A stretch of DNA of 64,000 nucleotides from CAYWIT01 sp964458415 (GTDB lineage Bacteria; Pseudomonadota; Alphaproteobacteria; Micavibrionales; UBA2020): assembly GCA_964458415.1 (NCBI GenBank), contig CAYWIT010000006.1, positions 1 to 64,000 of the forward strand, read 5' to 3'. The notes under the pieces are model-generated. The model was not told where the DNA came from and did no database searches. It was given only the letters and a program-made list of their open reading frames with translations. The position numbers and the translations under genes are program-made. Positions 9,218 to 17,717 of this stretch are shown piece by piece. The stretch's first letter is position 1, and each line of letters opens with the position of its first letter.

Positions 9218-10129
9218 TCATAATCTGAAACGATCCGGTTCTCTGGCCAGATCGCGACAGATCTGCTGCAAATGCACCTGATTAAAAGGATCGTCCAGAT
9301 TCTCGTAATGCGCCCCGGTAAAAAGACAGCCCGCCAGATAGTTCTTTCCCCCCGGCAAAAAGCCCAAAGCCTGAAGTTGCGACCTTTTCATGCTTTGTCC
9401 GGAGAAGGTTTTGGGAAAACGTTCTAGTAACAGCATATCAATAATTTCCAGCGCCTGATGGTCCGCCGCCGCCACGCGTGCCCGATCCGCAAACCACTGT
9501 TCAAAAGCAGCCCGGCAAGCCTTGCCGTTAAACTGATATTCCGGCCCTTCCGAAGCAATGCGTTCAAAAACAAAACTGATATCACCGTTGTCGCCCGACA
9601 AAAGTGCACGCCAGAAAAAACCGGCTCCCGCCGCACGCAATTCCCAAGCGACAAGTTGTAAAACCGCCTCGTTATCTGCCTCCATGCAGCGCCAGGCCCG
9701 CAAGGCCTCTTCCGGTTTATGCCGCCAGATCGGGTTGAAATCTCCGGTATTATGCCAGGACTTGCGCAAGGCCCCGACAAAGCAAGCCAGATAGCGGCTG
9801 ATCCCTTTTTCTGTCATTTGCAAAAGATCCGGCTGATAGCCGAGATCAAAATGGTTTTGTTCCGCATAGAAAAAACAATTTTGCGGCTCCAGCAAGGGAT
9901 CAAGCCCGACCGACAGACCATTGGCAACGGCCCGCCCCAACAAGGCTTTGCCTGTCGGGCTTTGCTCAAGAATCAACATGATGTTGCGGATATAGTCGGG
10001 GAACTCCCGGCAAAAGGAAGAAGACGCCAGATCAACCGGCTCCGGTCCTTGCCTGTCGTCGGTCTTTGGCCATTGCGATACATTGTCCAGATGCAGCCGT
10101 AACGGTCTTTCTGATAGCCTCTTGAACAT
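9218..10129 (-). CDS. Peptidase-like paralogue lacking the zinc motif (DUF6782-like, copy B)
   Basis: A 303-residue protein related to those at 10165 and 53485. Shared landmarks are ILEQSPTGKALL (compare ILSQSPTGRDVL in the 53485 copy) and the later helix KPEEALRAWRCMEADNEAVL (compare KPEAGIRLSFAIEADAYAQQ). The position that carries HESVH in the 53485 copy reads GALRK here, so the zinc-binding HExxH is lost and the protein is unlikely to be a protease. It may act as a binding or regulatory relative. ATG at 10129 is chosen because GGAGGG lies just upstream. The family name is my best recollection of a database label and should be checked. It is 35 bp downstream of the next paralogue on the same strand, probably co-transcribed. 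Confidence 0.75.
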   Translation of the reverse strand: MFKRLSERPLRLHLDNVSQWPKTDDRQGPEPVDLASSSFCREFPDYIRNIMLILEQSPTGKALLGRAVANGLSVGLDPLLEPQNCFFYAEQNHFDLGYQPDLLQMTEKGISRYLACFVGALRKSWHNTGDFNPIWRHKPEEALRAWRCMEADNEAVLQLVAWELRAAGAGFFWRALLSGDNGDISFVFERIASEGPEYQFNGKACRAAFEQWFADRARVAAADHQALEIIDMLLLERFPKTFSGQSMKRSQLQALGFLPGGKNYLAGCLFTGAHYENLDDPFNQVHLQQICRDLAREPDRFRL

Positions 10130-10164
10130 TTTTTCCCTCCCCCGGAACGAGGGACCGTAAAGAA

Positions 10165-11208
10165 TTATTGCACTGGCTCTGGCGGCCTGGAACGACGCGC
10201 TTGTGCGCTCCATTGTGCAAAGTCAACAACCTCGGCGGAAAGTTTCACGGATTCCTGCACCATCTGCAGCTCCTTCTCCTGAAAGCTCCGCTCGAATTTG
10301 ATAAACCACAGAAAATTGGAATTGGAACGATCTTCAACTGTCGCATAGCAAAGATCTGTCGGCATCCGTTCCGCTTTCATCGAAAGATAATTACGGCCAT
10401 GCGGCAATTCACCCAGTCTGGAAAAAAGATCCATCGTGACGCGCGGCCGCGTCCCGTCTGCACGAATATAACCCGTTTCATCCAGTAACATCTGATGGAT
10501 AATCCGTTTATCGTGCTGTCTGGTGCGACTGTCTTCAAAAAATTTATCATAGGCTGCACGGGAAGCTTCCCCGTTATTCAGCGTCCGGAAATCTGCGCTG
10601 GCCTTGATTTCAAATGTTCTGCTGACATCGGCCATCGGCGATCCGGCCAGATAATCCCAAGCCTCGTTTTCACCCTGCAATTTCAGTTCCCAGGCAATGC
10701 GGATCGAGACCATAAAAACGTCGGCTTGCTGCGCGCGGTTTACCAAAACGGCTTCGTCCGGTTCAAACAACAAGGGATTGATCAAAGCCCCATGACTATA
10801 TTGCCAGACCCTGCGCAATTCGCGGGAAAGCAAATTCAATAAATCGCCTTTCGGGCGGCGCGGGTTCAACGTGATAATCCGCGCGTCTTCACGGGGATAA
10901 AATTGCGAAACGGGAATCTGCTCATCATAGATAATGTCGATTGGCTTTCCGTTTTTATCCGTTAACAAGGCCGCTGCCGTCCGGCTTTTCATCAGAATCT
11001 GTTTCAAATTCTCTATCATGACAAAATCAGCGACATGTCCGTTTTCTGCACAGACACAGCGCTGATCCAGTCGCCAGTCAAGACTGGCCCGATGGCTTAA
11101 CCGGTTTTCCTGACCGTGCCGCAGACGCTTTGACGTTTCACGGAAACCATTCTTTTGTGGTTTGCCGTTTGTCAGTGCCCCGTCTTTATGTTCGAAATCA
11201 TTTCCCAT
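10165..11208 (-). CDS. Peptidase-like paralogue lacking the zinc motif (DUF6782-like, copy C)
   Basis: A 347-residue protein and the most divergent of three paralogues in this window. The fold landmarks are still visible: ILMKSRTAAALL, a central ARIITLNPRRPKGDLLNLL, then RELRRVWQ where the 53485 copy has HESVHAVQ, and QQADVFMVSIRIAWELKLQG aligned with its EAD-containing helix. Both His residues of HExxH are gone. The C-terminus adds a charged tail ending RRSRPPEPVQ. ATG at 11208 is chosen with GAGGGG upstream; a longer in-frame start exists at 11280. It probably forms a two-gene unit with the next gene downstream. Function unknown. Confidence 0.72.
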   Translation of the reverse strand: MGNDFEHKDGALTNGKPQKNGFRETSKRLRHGQENRLSHRASLDWRLDQRCVCAENGHVADFVMIENLKQILMKSRTAAALLTDKNGKPIDIIYDEQIPVSQFYPREDARIITLNPRRPKGDLLNLLSRELRRVWQYSHGALINPLLFEPDEAVLVNRAQQADVFMVSIRIAWELKLQGENEAWDYLAGSPMADVSRTFEIKASADFRTLNNGEASRAAYDKFFEDSRTRQHDKRIIHQMLLDETGYIRADGTRPRVTMDLFSRLGELPHGRNYLSMKAERMPTDLCYATVEDRSNSNFLWFIKFERSFQEKELQMVQESVKLSAEVVDFAQWSAQARRSRPPEPVQ

Positions 11209-11465
11209 TGGCACAGCCCCTCTTTTTATCTTATTGAGCCCTCTGATTTTTCGGAAAAACGCCCCACGCTTTTCCGACACTCAAGCAGGCACCAAATTCC
11301 CCTACACCACCATCATGCGGCACAGGTGGTTAATAACCCTTTTCCAAGGTTTAAAGATAATCTTAAGGGAAATAAAAAAGATAGAAAATTACGTCTTTAC
11401 GTAAAAGATTGGGGTAGATTAAAGCATAATCCCGCCTATCTCACCTCGAGAAGGCCATTTACCGC

Positions 11466-12530
11466 TTATTTTAAGCTCTGATCCGTCATTCTGGGAACGG
11501 ATTCGATAACCCCTTGCCGGGCGAGAAATAGGAGTAGCGCTAAAAGTATGGATTTCTGCATCCAGCGCAGCCGGGGCATTTTTTCCGGCACAGAACGAAA
11601 GGCCTGCTGGGCAAAAAAACCGGCTATTCCGGCTGCCATCACCTGCTGTTCGAATAACGGTAAAAAAATCCCTGTCTCTTTGCTAAAACCGGAGAGATGC
11701 GTTTCAATTTTTCCCAAACCCTGACTCTCCAGACTGGCAAATAAAAACAGCAGATCAAAAATAACCGGTCCCCGGCAGGCATTCGGCCAATCAATGATCA
11801 ACAAAGAAGAACGCAACAAAATATTATCCAGCCTTAAATCCCCATGAATCAGCCCCTGCGGGCCGCCGCATAATTCCGGCAGTCGGTCTTGCAAACAACA
11901 AAGATGATCGAGATTGTTCTGTAGCCATTGTCCCGCGGCTTCCTGATTTTCGAATAAAGATAAAAAATCCTGCCGGCGCTGCGGTTCCGTTTTAAAGCGT
12001 TGCCATTTTTTATCTCGTGAAAAAAACAATCCGATATAGCTTTGTGCATGTGCCGGTTTTAAAAAAGAAAGATCTGTATCGCATCGAAAATACTTTGCGA
12101 TGAGGAAATACAAGGATTCAGTCTCAAAAAAACGCTCTGTCGATGGAAGATAATCCCACAGGCCCAGCATCCAGCCATCATCATCCCCGTCACTCACGGA
12201 CCCTAAATATCGCGGGGAGATCTCTGTGAGCAGGGGAATTTTCTGATAAACCAGAATTTCCTGCCGCAGAGTTTGCGTTCCATGCGACGTTTCTTCCGGA
12301 TGATTTCCCTTGGCAAAAACCTTCCGTCCGGAATCCAGCGTAAAGACAAAGCTGGCCGAAGCAGAAAGGCTGCCCTGGCAAACTTCTCCATGAATGATTT
12401 CTTCTACCAGAAAGGCAGAAAGCTTGGTACGAAAGGAAAGGGGAATATCATCGAACGCCGGTTTTTGTTCATGACGGTCCGGCATGGGGAAAAACAGGGT
12501 AGCGGGGAAAACGGGATCAGGCAGCTGCAT
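11466..12530 (-). CDS. Aminoglycoside phosphotransferase-fold (APH) protein
   Basis: A protein of about 354 residues with the kinase-like APH fold. The catalytic loop is LIHGDLRLDNILL (HGD with downstream Asn) and the metal-binding DxD-type motif is LIIDWPNA, both in the C-terminal lobe. The N-lobe has an Ala/Ser-rich strand and the Lys-containing VFAKGNHPEET segment. Such proteins phosphorylate small molecules (choline, homoserine, thiamine, antibiotics) or cell-wall sugars; the substrate cannot be read here. The start is uncertain: TTG at 12554, ATG at 12530 or ATG at 12485. The chosen one overlaps the end of the upstream gene by 14 bases, so the two are likely co-transcribed. Confidence 0.78.
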   Translation of the reverse strand: MQLPDPVFPATLFFPMPDRHEQKPAFDDIPLSFRTKLSAFLVEEIIHGEVCQGSLSASASFVFTLDSGRKVFAKGNHPEETSHGTQTLRQEILVYQKIPLLTEISPRYLGSVSDGDDDGWMLGLWDYLPSTERFFETESLYFLIAKYFRCDTDLSFLKPAHAQSYIGLFFSRDKKWQRFKTEPQRRQDFLSLFENQEAAGQWLQNNLDHLCCLQDRLPELCGGPQGLIHGDLRLDNILLRSSLLIIDWPNACRGPVIFDLLFLFASLESQGLGKIETHLSGFSKETGIFLPLFEQQVMAAGIAGFFAQQAFRSVPEKMPRLRWMQKSILLALLLFLARQGVIESVPRMTDQSLK

Positions 12531-13125
12531 CCTGCAATACGGGCATCCCTTCAATTTTCAATTCTTCGTCAGACATGCTGACAAGACCTTCTTTATCGAC
12601 ATGCACCTTTGTTTTAAAAAGGGAATCCTTGAACACCATAAAAGCTTCAAGAGTAAAACCGTTCTCTGCCGTTTGATCAACAACCGTTACCGGTTCCAGC
12701 ATTTCCTGCATGATTTTACGGCCCTGCAATGGCGGCTCGACCTGCCACTTGATATCGTCAATTGTCTCGATAACAAGAAACCGGCCATGCCGTCCGCGCA
12801 CATAATTGAAAAAGAACTTGGTATAATCAATAACAGTCTGTTCGGTCAGAACCAATTCCGCTTTTTCATTTGTTTCGTATACGGGCTGATTGGTCCATGT
12901 GATGATATTCACATCACCCGGTTTATACAGCGCATACTTGCGTGCCCCTGGCACTGCCGAAAGATCCGTCAATTCATATAAATCATAATCACGATAGAAC
13001 GAAAGTTTCTGAAACCGGACCGCTGTATGTTCCTGACTAAAAGGAACGGGCTCAAGATATGCATTGATCTCGGCAACAATACGCGCCGCTTTTTCAGGAT
13101 CGAGTTTTTGCCAGTCTTCGCTCAT
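12517..13125 (-). CDS. Hypothetical protein flanking the putative origin
   Basis: A 202-residue soluble protein with no motif I recognise. It is rich in aromatic residues and alternating strands in the middle (DVNIITWTNQPVYET, FFFNYVRGRHGRFLVIETI) and ends in an acidic and then Ala-rich tail. No signal peptide or membrane helix is seen. It is the first gene on the left side of the AT-rich origin-like region and is transcribed away from it, opposite hemE. Its stop overlaps the start region of the APH-fold gene, suggesting one transcript. In other alphaproteobacteria this position is held by varied short genes, so no function is inferred from place. Confidence 0.8.
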   Translation of the reverse strand: MSEDWQKLDPEKAARIVAEINAYLEPVPFSQEHTAVRFQKLSFYRDYDLYELTDLSAVPGARKYALYKPGDVNIITWTNQPVYETNEKAELVLTEQTVIDYTKFFFNYVRGRHGRFLVIETIDDIKWQVEPPLQGRKIMQEMLEPVTVVDQTAENGFTLEAFMVFKDSLFKTKVHVDKEGLVSMSDEELKIEGMPVLQDAAA

Positions 13126-13201
13126 TTTTCATTTCCGGCTGTTTTGACCGTGTTTATTGTATCGACAAAGCACGGATATTAAAAGTTTATTTCTTCCCCC
13201 T

Positions 13202-13210
13202 TGTGGATAA
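13202..13210 (-). promoter_or_regulatory. DnaA box
   Basis: Exact TTATCCACA, the consensus high-affinity DnaA box, read on the minus strand. Confidence 0.75.
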
Positions 13211-13363
13211 GCCTTTGGATATCCTTGTTCACCAAAAGAGCTAAAAGCCGGTGAAATAAAAAAAGAGAGAGTCAAAACAAAAAGATGCCTGAACTTTTCA
13301 CAGGCGGACTCTGGAATTTAGCTCCGGGGATAAAATCATTTTTCAAAATAAAAGTTATTCCCG

Positions 13364-13372
13364 TTATTCACA
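13364..13372 (+). promoter_or_regulatory. DnaA box
   Basis: TTATTCACA, matching TTATNCACA. Confidence 0.65.
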
Positions 13373-13483
13373 ATTTTCAAAAAAATAACGAATCCATAAA
13401 TTTAGCCACAGATATACAAGGAAAACGCCATTTTCCTTAAATTAAAAAAAGAGAAATATACCTCTTTGTCATTATCACTAAAG

Positions 13484-13492
13484 TTATACACA
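13484..13492 (+). promoter_or_regulatory. DnaA box
   Basis: TTATACACA, matching TTATNCACA, next to the A/T-rich stretch before hemE. Confidence 0.65.
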
Positions 13493-13576
13493 AAACTCAC
13501 CGTACTACCAAAACAGACTCTTAAATATAATCTTTATTATTTATAGAAGGCTTCTTCTTCCCAGCTTTGAAAAAAA

Positions 13577-14626
13577 ATGGCATGTAAAAGAATGACTAAA
13601 AATTTCATTCAGGTTTTAAACGGTGAAGTTACAGACCATGTTCCCTTCTGGCTGATGCGGCAGGCGGGACGGTACCTGCCGGAATATCGCGCCTTACGGG
13701 AAAAAGCCGGTTCTTTTCTTGATCTTTGCTTTTCTCCCGATTTTGCAACGGAAGTTACATTACAACCATTGCGGCGTTATGATATGGATGCCGCCATATT
13801 GTTTTCCGATATATTGGTTATTCCCTATGCCTTGGGGCAGAAGCTTGATTTTATTGAAGGCGAGGGTCCACGGCTGGATATGCTGACCCAGATCACTGAT
13901 ATAGAAAAACTCGGGTTTCATTCTTTTGATCAAAAACTGAACCCTGTTTATGAGGCCATTCGTCAGATCCGCACAAAATTGCCAAAAGACAAAGCTCTCA
14001 TTGGTTTTGCCGGAGCGCCATGGACGCTTGCTTGTTACATGTTGCAGGGACGCGGAGACGGAGAATTTATCGCGGCGCGTAAGTTTTCCTATGAACAGGA
14101 AATAATCTTTGCAAAACTGATTGAAAAGCTGGTCAAAGCCACAACCCAGTATTTACTGGCACAAATCAAGGCGGGTGTTGATGTTGTGCAAATATTCGAC
14201 AGTTGGGCTGGATTGCTTCCTTCCCCGTTGTTTGAAAAATGGGTTATTACCCCAACCCAACAAATTGTCACGGCCATTCACAATATCTATCCTGATTTTC
14301 CGGTGATCGGTTTCCCCCGGGGGGCCGGGGCGCTTTATATGTCCTATGCGGAAAAAACCGGTATAAGGGGCATCGGGCTGGATCAGCAAGTCCCTCTGGA
14401 ATGGGCTAAAAATAATTGTCCTGCGGCAGTTGTTTTGCAAGGCAATCTTGATCCGGTTGCCTTGTTAACCGGCGGCGCTGTCTTGCAACGTGAAGCGCAG
14501 AGAATTCTGCAAACAATGGCAGACCGTCCTTTTATTTTTAATCTGGGTCATGGTGTCATGAAAGAAACGCCGCCGGAGCATATTGCGGCATTGGCGCAAA
14601 TTATCCGGGATTATAAATCCGCATGA
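13577..14626 (+). CDS. hemE: HemE uroporphyrinogen decarboxylase
   Basis: Decarboxylates uroporphyrinogen III to coproporphyrinogen III in haem synthesis. The 349-residue TIM barrel has the N-terminal signature FWLMRQAGRYLPEYR with the substrate-binding Arg residues, the catalytic region around FSDILVIPYALG, and the second signature GFAGAPWTLACYMLQGRG. Length is normal. Neither ATG at 13577 nor the in-frame ATG at 13592 has a strong ribosome site; the first is used, and family proteins often begin near the second. The stop overlaps the hemH start by four bases. Position directly right of the origin-like region is conserved in several alphaproteobacteria. Confidence 0.97.
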   Translation: MACKRMTKNFIQVLNGEVTDHVPFWLMRQAGRYLPEYRALREKAGSFLDLCFSPDFATEVTLQPLRRYDMDAAILFSDILVIPYALGQKLDFIEGEGPRLDMLTQITDIEKLGFHSFDQKLNPVYEAIRQIRTKLPKDKALIGFAGAPWTLACYMLQGRGDGEFIAARKFSYEQEIIFAKLIEKLVKATTQYLLAQIKAGVDVVQIFDSWAGLLPSPLFEKWVITPTQQIVTAIHNIYPDFPVIGFPRGAGALYMSYAEKTGIRGIGLDQQVPLEWAKNNCPAAVVLQGNLDPVALLTGGAVLQREAQRILQTMADRPFIFNLGHGVMKETPPEHIAALAQIIRDYKSA

Positions 14627-15633
14627 CGCAAAAAATCGCAATAGTATTGATGAATCTCGGCGGCCCCTTGAAGGAAGCGGATATCGCGCCATTTTTGTTC
14701 AATTTCTTCATGGATAAGAATATTATTGCAGCGCCATTGCCAATCCGGTTTATCCTCGCGAAATGGATTTCATGGCGTCGTTCCAAAAAAACCGCCTTAA
14801 CGGCCTATCGTCAATTGGGCGGAAAATCTCCCTTGCTTGAGAATACGCAAAAACAGGCGGAAGCTTTGCAGGCGGTCATACAAAAACAATATCCACAGGC
14901 CCGGGTATTTATTTCCATGCGCTATTGGCACCCTTTGGCGGAAGAGACAATAAAAAAAGTGGAAGACTATAATCCGGATAAAATCATTCTCTTGCCGCTT
15001 TATCCGCAATTTTCAACGACCACAACCGGTTCGTCATTTCAGGACTGGAAACAAAAAGGTGGAAAAGCCGGTGTTGAAATTTGCTGTTATCCGCTGAATG
15101 AAGGCTTCATCAAGGCGTCCGCGGATAATATTCGGCATGTCTTGCAAACGGCGCCGGCAAAAACACGACTGCTTTTCTCCGCGCATGGGCTGCCGGAAAA
15201 AATTATAGAAGGCGGGGATCCCTATCAATGGCAATGCTTGGAAACCGCAAACCGGATTGTTGCGGAACTGAAGATGCCGGAACTGGATTGGCAAATTTGT
15301 TATCAAAGCCGTGTTGGGCCGTTAAAATGGATCGGTCCATCGACAGAAGAGGCGCTTTATCAGGCAGCGCAGGACAACATGGACGGTATTCTTGTTTATC
15401 CGCATGCCTTTGTTTCGGAACATGTTGAAACGTTGGTGGAAATAGAACAGGAATACAGACATCTCGCCACCTCCATGGGGATTCTATGGTTTAGGCGTGT
15501 GGAAACAGTCGGCATTCATCCGGATTTTATCAAGGGACTGGCACAGTTGGTGACAGAAGCCGTTGAGGGCAAGCCCTGTAAAAAAATCTGTCCGGAAAAA
15601 TTTCGGCGGTGTCTTTGCAAGGAGCAAAAATAA
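14623..15633 (+). CDS. hemH: HemH ferrochelatase
   Basis: Inserts Fe2+ into protoporphyrin IX, the last step of haem synthesis. The 336-residue protein starts MTQKIAIVLMNLGGPLKEAD (family N-terminus). It has the SMRYWHP strand, the catalytic His in LLFSAHGLPEKII (residues about 183-195), and the ESDIxxVYPxAF-like segment GILVYPHAFVSEHVETLVE. The C-terminus has three or four Cys residues (KPCKKICPEKFRRCLCK), which resembles the 2Fe-2S tail seen in some ferrochelatases, though spacing would need alignment. Translationally coupled to hemE (4-bp overlap) and to hemJ (1-bp overlap). Confidence 0.96.
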   Translation: MTQKIAIVLMNLGGPLKEADIAPFLFNFFMDKNIIAAPLPIRFILAKWISWRRSKKTALTAYRQLGGKSPLLENTQKQAEALQAVIQKQYPQARVFISMRYWHPLAEETIKKVEDYNPDKIILLPLYPQFSTTTTGSSFQDWKQKGGKAGVEICCYPLNEGFIKASADNIRHVLQTAPAKTRLLFSAHGLPEKIIEGGDPYQWQCLETANRIVAELKMPELDWQICYQSRVGPLKWIGPSTEEALYQAAQDNMDGILVYPHAFVSEHVETLVEIEQEYRHLATSMGILWFRRVETVGIHPDFIKGLAQLVTEAVEGKPCKKICPEKFRRCLCKEQK

Positions 15634-16079
15634 TGCAGGATTTTATCATGATGCACTATCCGTGGTTCAGGGCCTTGCACTTGATCGCGGTTATTTCCTG
15701 GATGGCCGGATTGCTTTACTTGCCACGTTTGTTCGTTTATCACGCGGAAGCAAAAGCAGGGGGTGAGCTTTCTGAAACGCTGAAAACCATGGAACGGCGG
15801 CTTTTGCGCTATATCATGAATCCGGCCATGATTGCGGCATGGCTCTTTGGTTCTTTAATGCTCTATGCGAATACAGCGCTTTTTTCACAAGGCTGGATGC
15901 ATGTAAAGTTGACCATGATTATTTTGATGACAGTTTTTCATCACGTTCTGGCGCGCTGGCGCAAGACATTCCTGAAGGATGCCAATAAAAAACCGGCGCG
16001 ATTTTATCGCTATAGCAATGAAATTCCGACAATATTGATGATCATCATCGTTATTATGGTGCTGGCGCAACCAGTTTGA
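15633..16079 (+). CDS. hemJ: HemJ protoporphyrinogen IX oxidase
   Basis: Membrane enzyme that oxidises protoporphyrinogen IX to protoporphyrin IX, used by most alphaproteobacteria instead of HemG or HemY. The 148-residue protein has four hydrophobic segments (about residues 10-30, 60-80, 85-100 and 125-145). The family His sits in ALHLIAVISWMAGLLYLPRLFVYH, and a conserved Lys/Arg-rich loop follows. The start is set by AAGGAG and by TAATG overlap with the hemH stop. The order hemE-hemH-hemJ puts three late haem steps in one transcript. The substrate made by HemE still needs HemF or HemN, not seen here. Confidence 0.93.
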   Translation: MQDFIMMHYPWFRALHLIAVISWMAGLLYLPRLFVYHAEAKAGGELSETLKTMERRLLRYIMNPAMIAAWLFGSLMLYANTALFSQGWMHVKLTMIILMTVFHHVLARWRKTFLKDANKKPARFYRYSNEIPTILMIIIVIMVLAQPV

Positions 16080-16102
16080 TGAATATGGAAAACTAATTTC
16101 TA

Positions 16103-16131
16103 TTGACAGAACCCTATACAATTGATAGGTT
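16103..16131 (+). promoter_or_regulatory. Candidate promoter for rho
   Basis: TTGACA at 16103-16108, a 17-bp gap, then TAGGTT at 16126-16131. The predicted leader before the rho start would be about 135 nt. rho is autoregulated in other bacteria through its leader; no clear structure was identified here. Confidence 0.45.
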
Positions 16132-16271
16132 GCTCCTGTTCAGGCTTGATTTCAGGGATCAGGCGACCGTCATTCTGACGCAGAACACCCTCATATGCGC
16201 CATCATCATCACATTTATTTAAAGACAGACAGTCTGAAAACCATTCCAAACATAAACGAAAGAACATCACA

Positions 16272-17714
16272 GTGAAACGTACACGGCATCCTGGCCATGG
16301 CGGCCAGTCACACGGCGGCAATATAGGCAATAATCCTTCACGCGGCGAAAGCGCGCAGGAAATAGCGGCAGAAATGGCCGCTGACGAAGCCGCCAAAACA
16401 CGCGATCCGAATGTAAAAGCCCTTAATCTGGACGAACTCAAGGAAAAATCGCCGGCAGAACTATTGATTTATGCCGAAAGCCTTGGTGTTGAAAACTGTT
16501 CTACCATGCGCAAACAGGAAATTATGTTTGCGATTTTGAAACGACTGGCAGAACAGGATATTCCGATTGTCGGTTCCGGCGTACTGGAAGTATTGCAGGA
16601 CGGTTTTGGTTTTCTGAGAAGTCCTGAAGAAAATTACCTTCCGGGCCCTGATGATATCTACGTTTCTCCCAGCCAGATCAAGCGGTTTGGTCTGCGCACC
16701 GGAGATACAGTAGAAGGGGAAATTCGCGCTCCGAAAGAAAATGAGCGTTACTTCGCGCTTCTTCGCGTCAATAATATCAATTTTGAAGAGCCGGAGAATA
16801 TCAAGCACCGGATAAATTTTGACAACCTGACGCCGCTTTATCCTACACGCAAAATCAGTCTTGAACTGGATGACCCGACAGATAATGGCGGGGGAACAGG
16901 CAAAAAAAGCGGTCGTAACCAGATTCAACTGCAGCGCGTCATCGAATTGGTCGCCCCGCTTGGTTTTGGCCAGCGAGCATTGATTGTGGCCCCGCCACGG
17001 ACCGGTAAAACGGTCATGATGCAAAATATCGCTCATTCGATCGAAACCAATCATCCGAATGCTTATCTGATCGTCCTGCTGATCGACGAACGTCCGGAAG
17101 AAGTCACCGATATGGCCCGTTCTGTCCGTGGCGAAGTGATCAGCTCAACCTTTGACGAACCGGCGTCACGCCACGTTCAGGTCGCGGAAATGGTGCTGGA
17201 GAAGGCCAAACGGCTGGTCGAACATAAACGTGATGTCGTCATTCTGCTTGATTCCGTCACCAGACTGGGCCGTGCTTATAACACGGTAGTGCCATCCTCC
17301 GGCAAGGTCCTGACCGGCGGTGTCGATGCCAACGCCTTGCAGCGTCCGAAACGCTTCTTTGGTGCGGCCCGAAATATCGAGGAAGGTGGATCGCTGACTA
17401 TTATCGCGACAGCGTTGATTGATACCGGCAGCCGCATGGACGAGGTTATTTTTGAGGAATTCAAAGGTACCGGTAACTCTGAAATCGTGCTGGATCGCAA
17501 AATATCTGATAAGCGCGTATTCCCGGCGATTGATATCCAGAAATCCGGAACACGCAAAGAAGAGTTGTTGGTTGATCAGGCATCCTTGACCAAAATGTGG
17601 GTCTTGCGCCGGATCATGGCACCGATGGGAACCGTCGATGCCGTTGAATTCCTGATCGATAAAATGAAGGATACCAAGAATAACGAGGAATTCTTCAGTA
17701 TCATGAATCAGTAA
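16272..17714 (+). CDS. rho: Rho transcription termination factor
   Basis: Hexameric RNA-dependent ATPase that ends transcription at Rho-dependent sites. The 480-residue protein is longer than E. coli Rho (419) because of a 50-60 residue Gly/His-rich, then acidic leader. The Rho N-terminal helical part ([20 protein letters not shown]), the RNA-binding cold-shock-like domain ([15 protein letters not shown]) and the ATPase core follow. The core has Walker A APPRTGKT (about residues 240-247), the Q-loop/Walker B stretch [18 protein letters not shown], and the secondary RNA loop near [15 protein letters not shown]. The start is GTG with no strong ribosome site, so the leader length is uncertain. 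Three bases separate its stop from that of the convergent gene. Confidence 0.96.
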   Translation: MKRTRHPGHGGQSHGGNIGNNPSRGESAQEIAAEMAADEAAKTRDPNVKALNLDELKEKSPAELLIYAESLGVENCSTMRKQEIMFAILKRLAEQDIPIVGSGVLEVLQDGFGFLRSPEENYLPGPDDIYVSPSQIKRFGLRTGDTVEGEIRAPKENERYFALLRVNNINFEEPENIKHRINFDNLTPLYPTRKISLELDDPTDNGGGTGKKSGRNQIQLQRVIELVAPLGFGQRALIVAPPRTGKTVMMQNIAHSIETNHPNAYLIVLLIDERPEEVTDMARSVRGEVISSTFDEPASRHVQVAEMVLEKAKRLVEHKRDVVILLDSVTRLGRAYNTVVPSSGKVLTGGVDANALQRPKRFFGAARNIEEGGSLTIIATALIDTGSRMDEVIFEEFKGTGNSEIVLDRKISDKRVFPAIDIQKSGTRKEELLVDQASLTKMWVLRRIMAPMGTVDAVEFLIDKMKDTKNNEEFFSIMNQ

Positions 17715-17717
17715 ATT

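Larger units (their letters stand above)
13126..13576. other. oriC: Putative chromosomal replication origin (oriC)
   Basis: A gene-free, strongly AT-rich stretch of 451 bp directly upstream of hemE. It contains three DnaA boxes matching TTATNCACA: TTATCCACA on the minus strand at 13202-13210, TTATTCACA at 13364-13372 and TTATACACA at 13484-13492. A weaker box, TTAGCCACA, is at 13402-13410. Four GANTC (CcrM-type methylation) sites are at 13269, 13307, 13390 and 13516, and A/T runs between 13435 and 13560 could be the unwinding element. oriC lies beside hemE in Caulobacter and Rickettsia. Genes on each side mostly run away from it, and parS and dnaN-recF-gyrB are nearby. No full CtrA TTAA-N7-TTAA site was seen. 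Confidence 0.8.

Noticed and set aside
11325..11345. GGTTAATAACC near-palindrome as a CtrA or operator site
   Set aside because: Imperfect and without the N7 spacing; no nearby start it would control convincingly.
16100..16441. Minus-strand frame over the rho leader and N-terminus
   Set aside because: It overlaps the rho coding start and has low-complexity Ser/Arg composition with no ribosome site.
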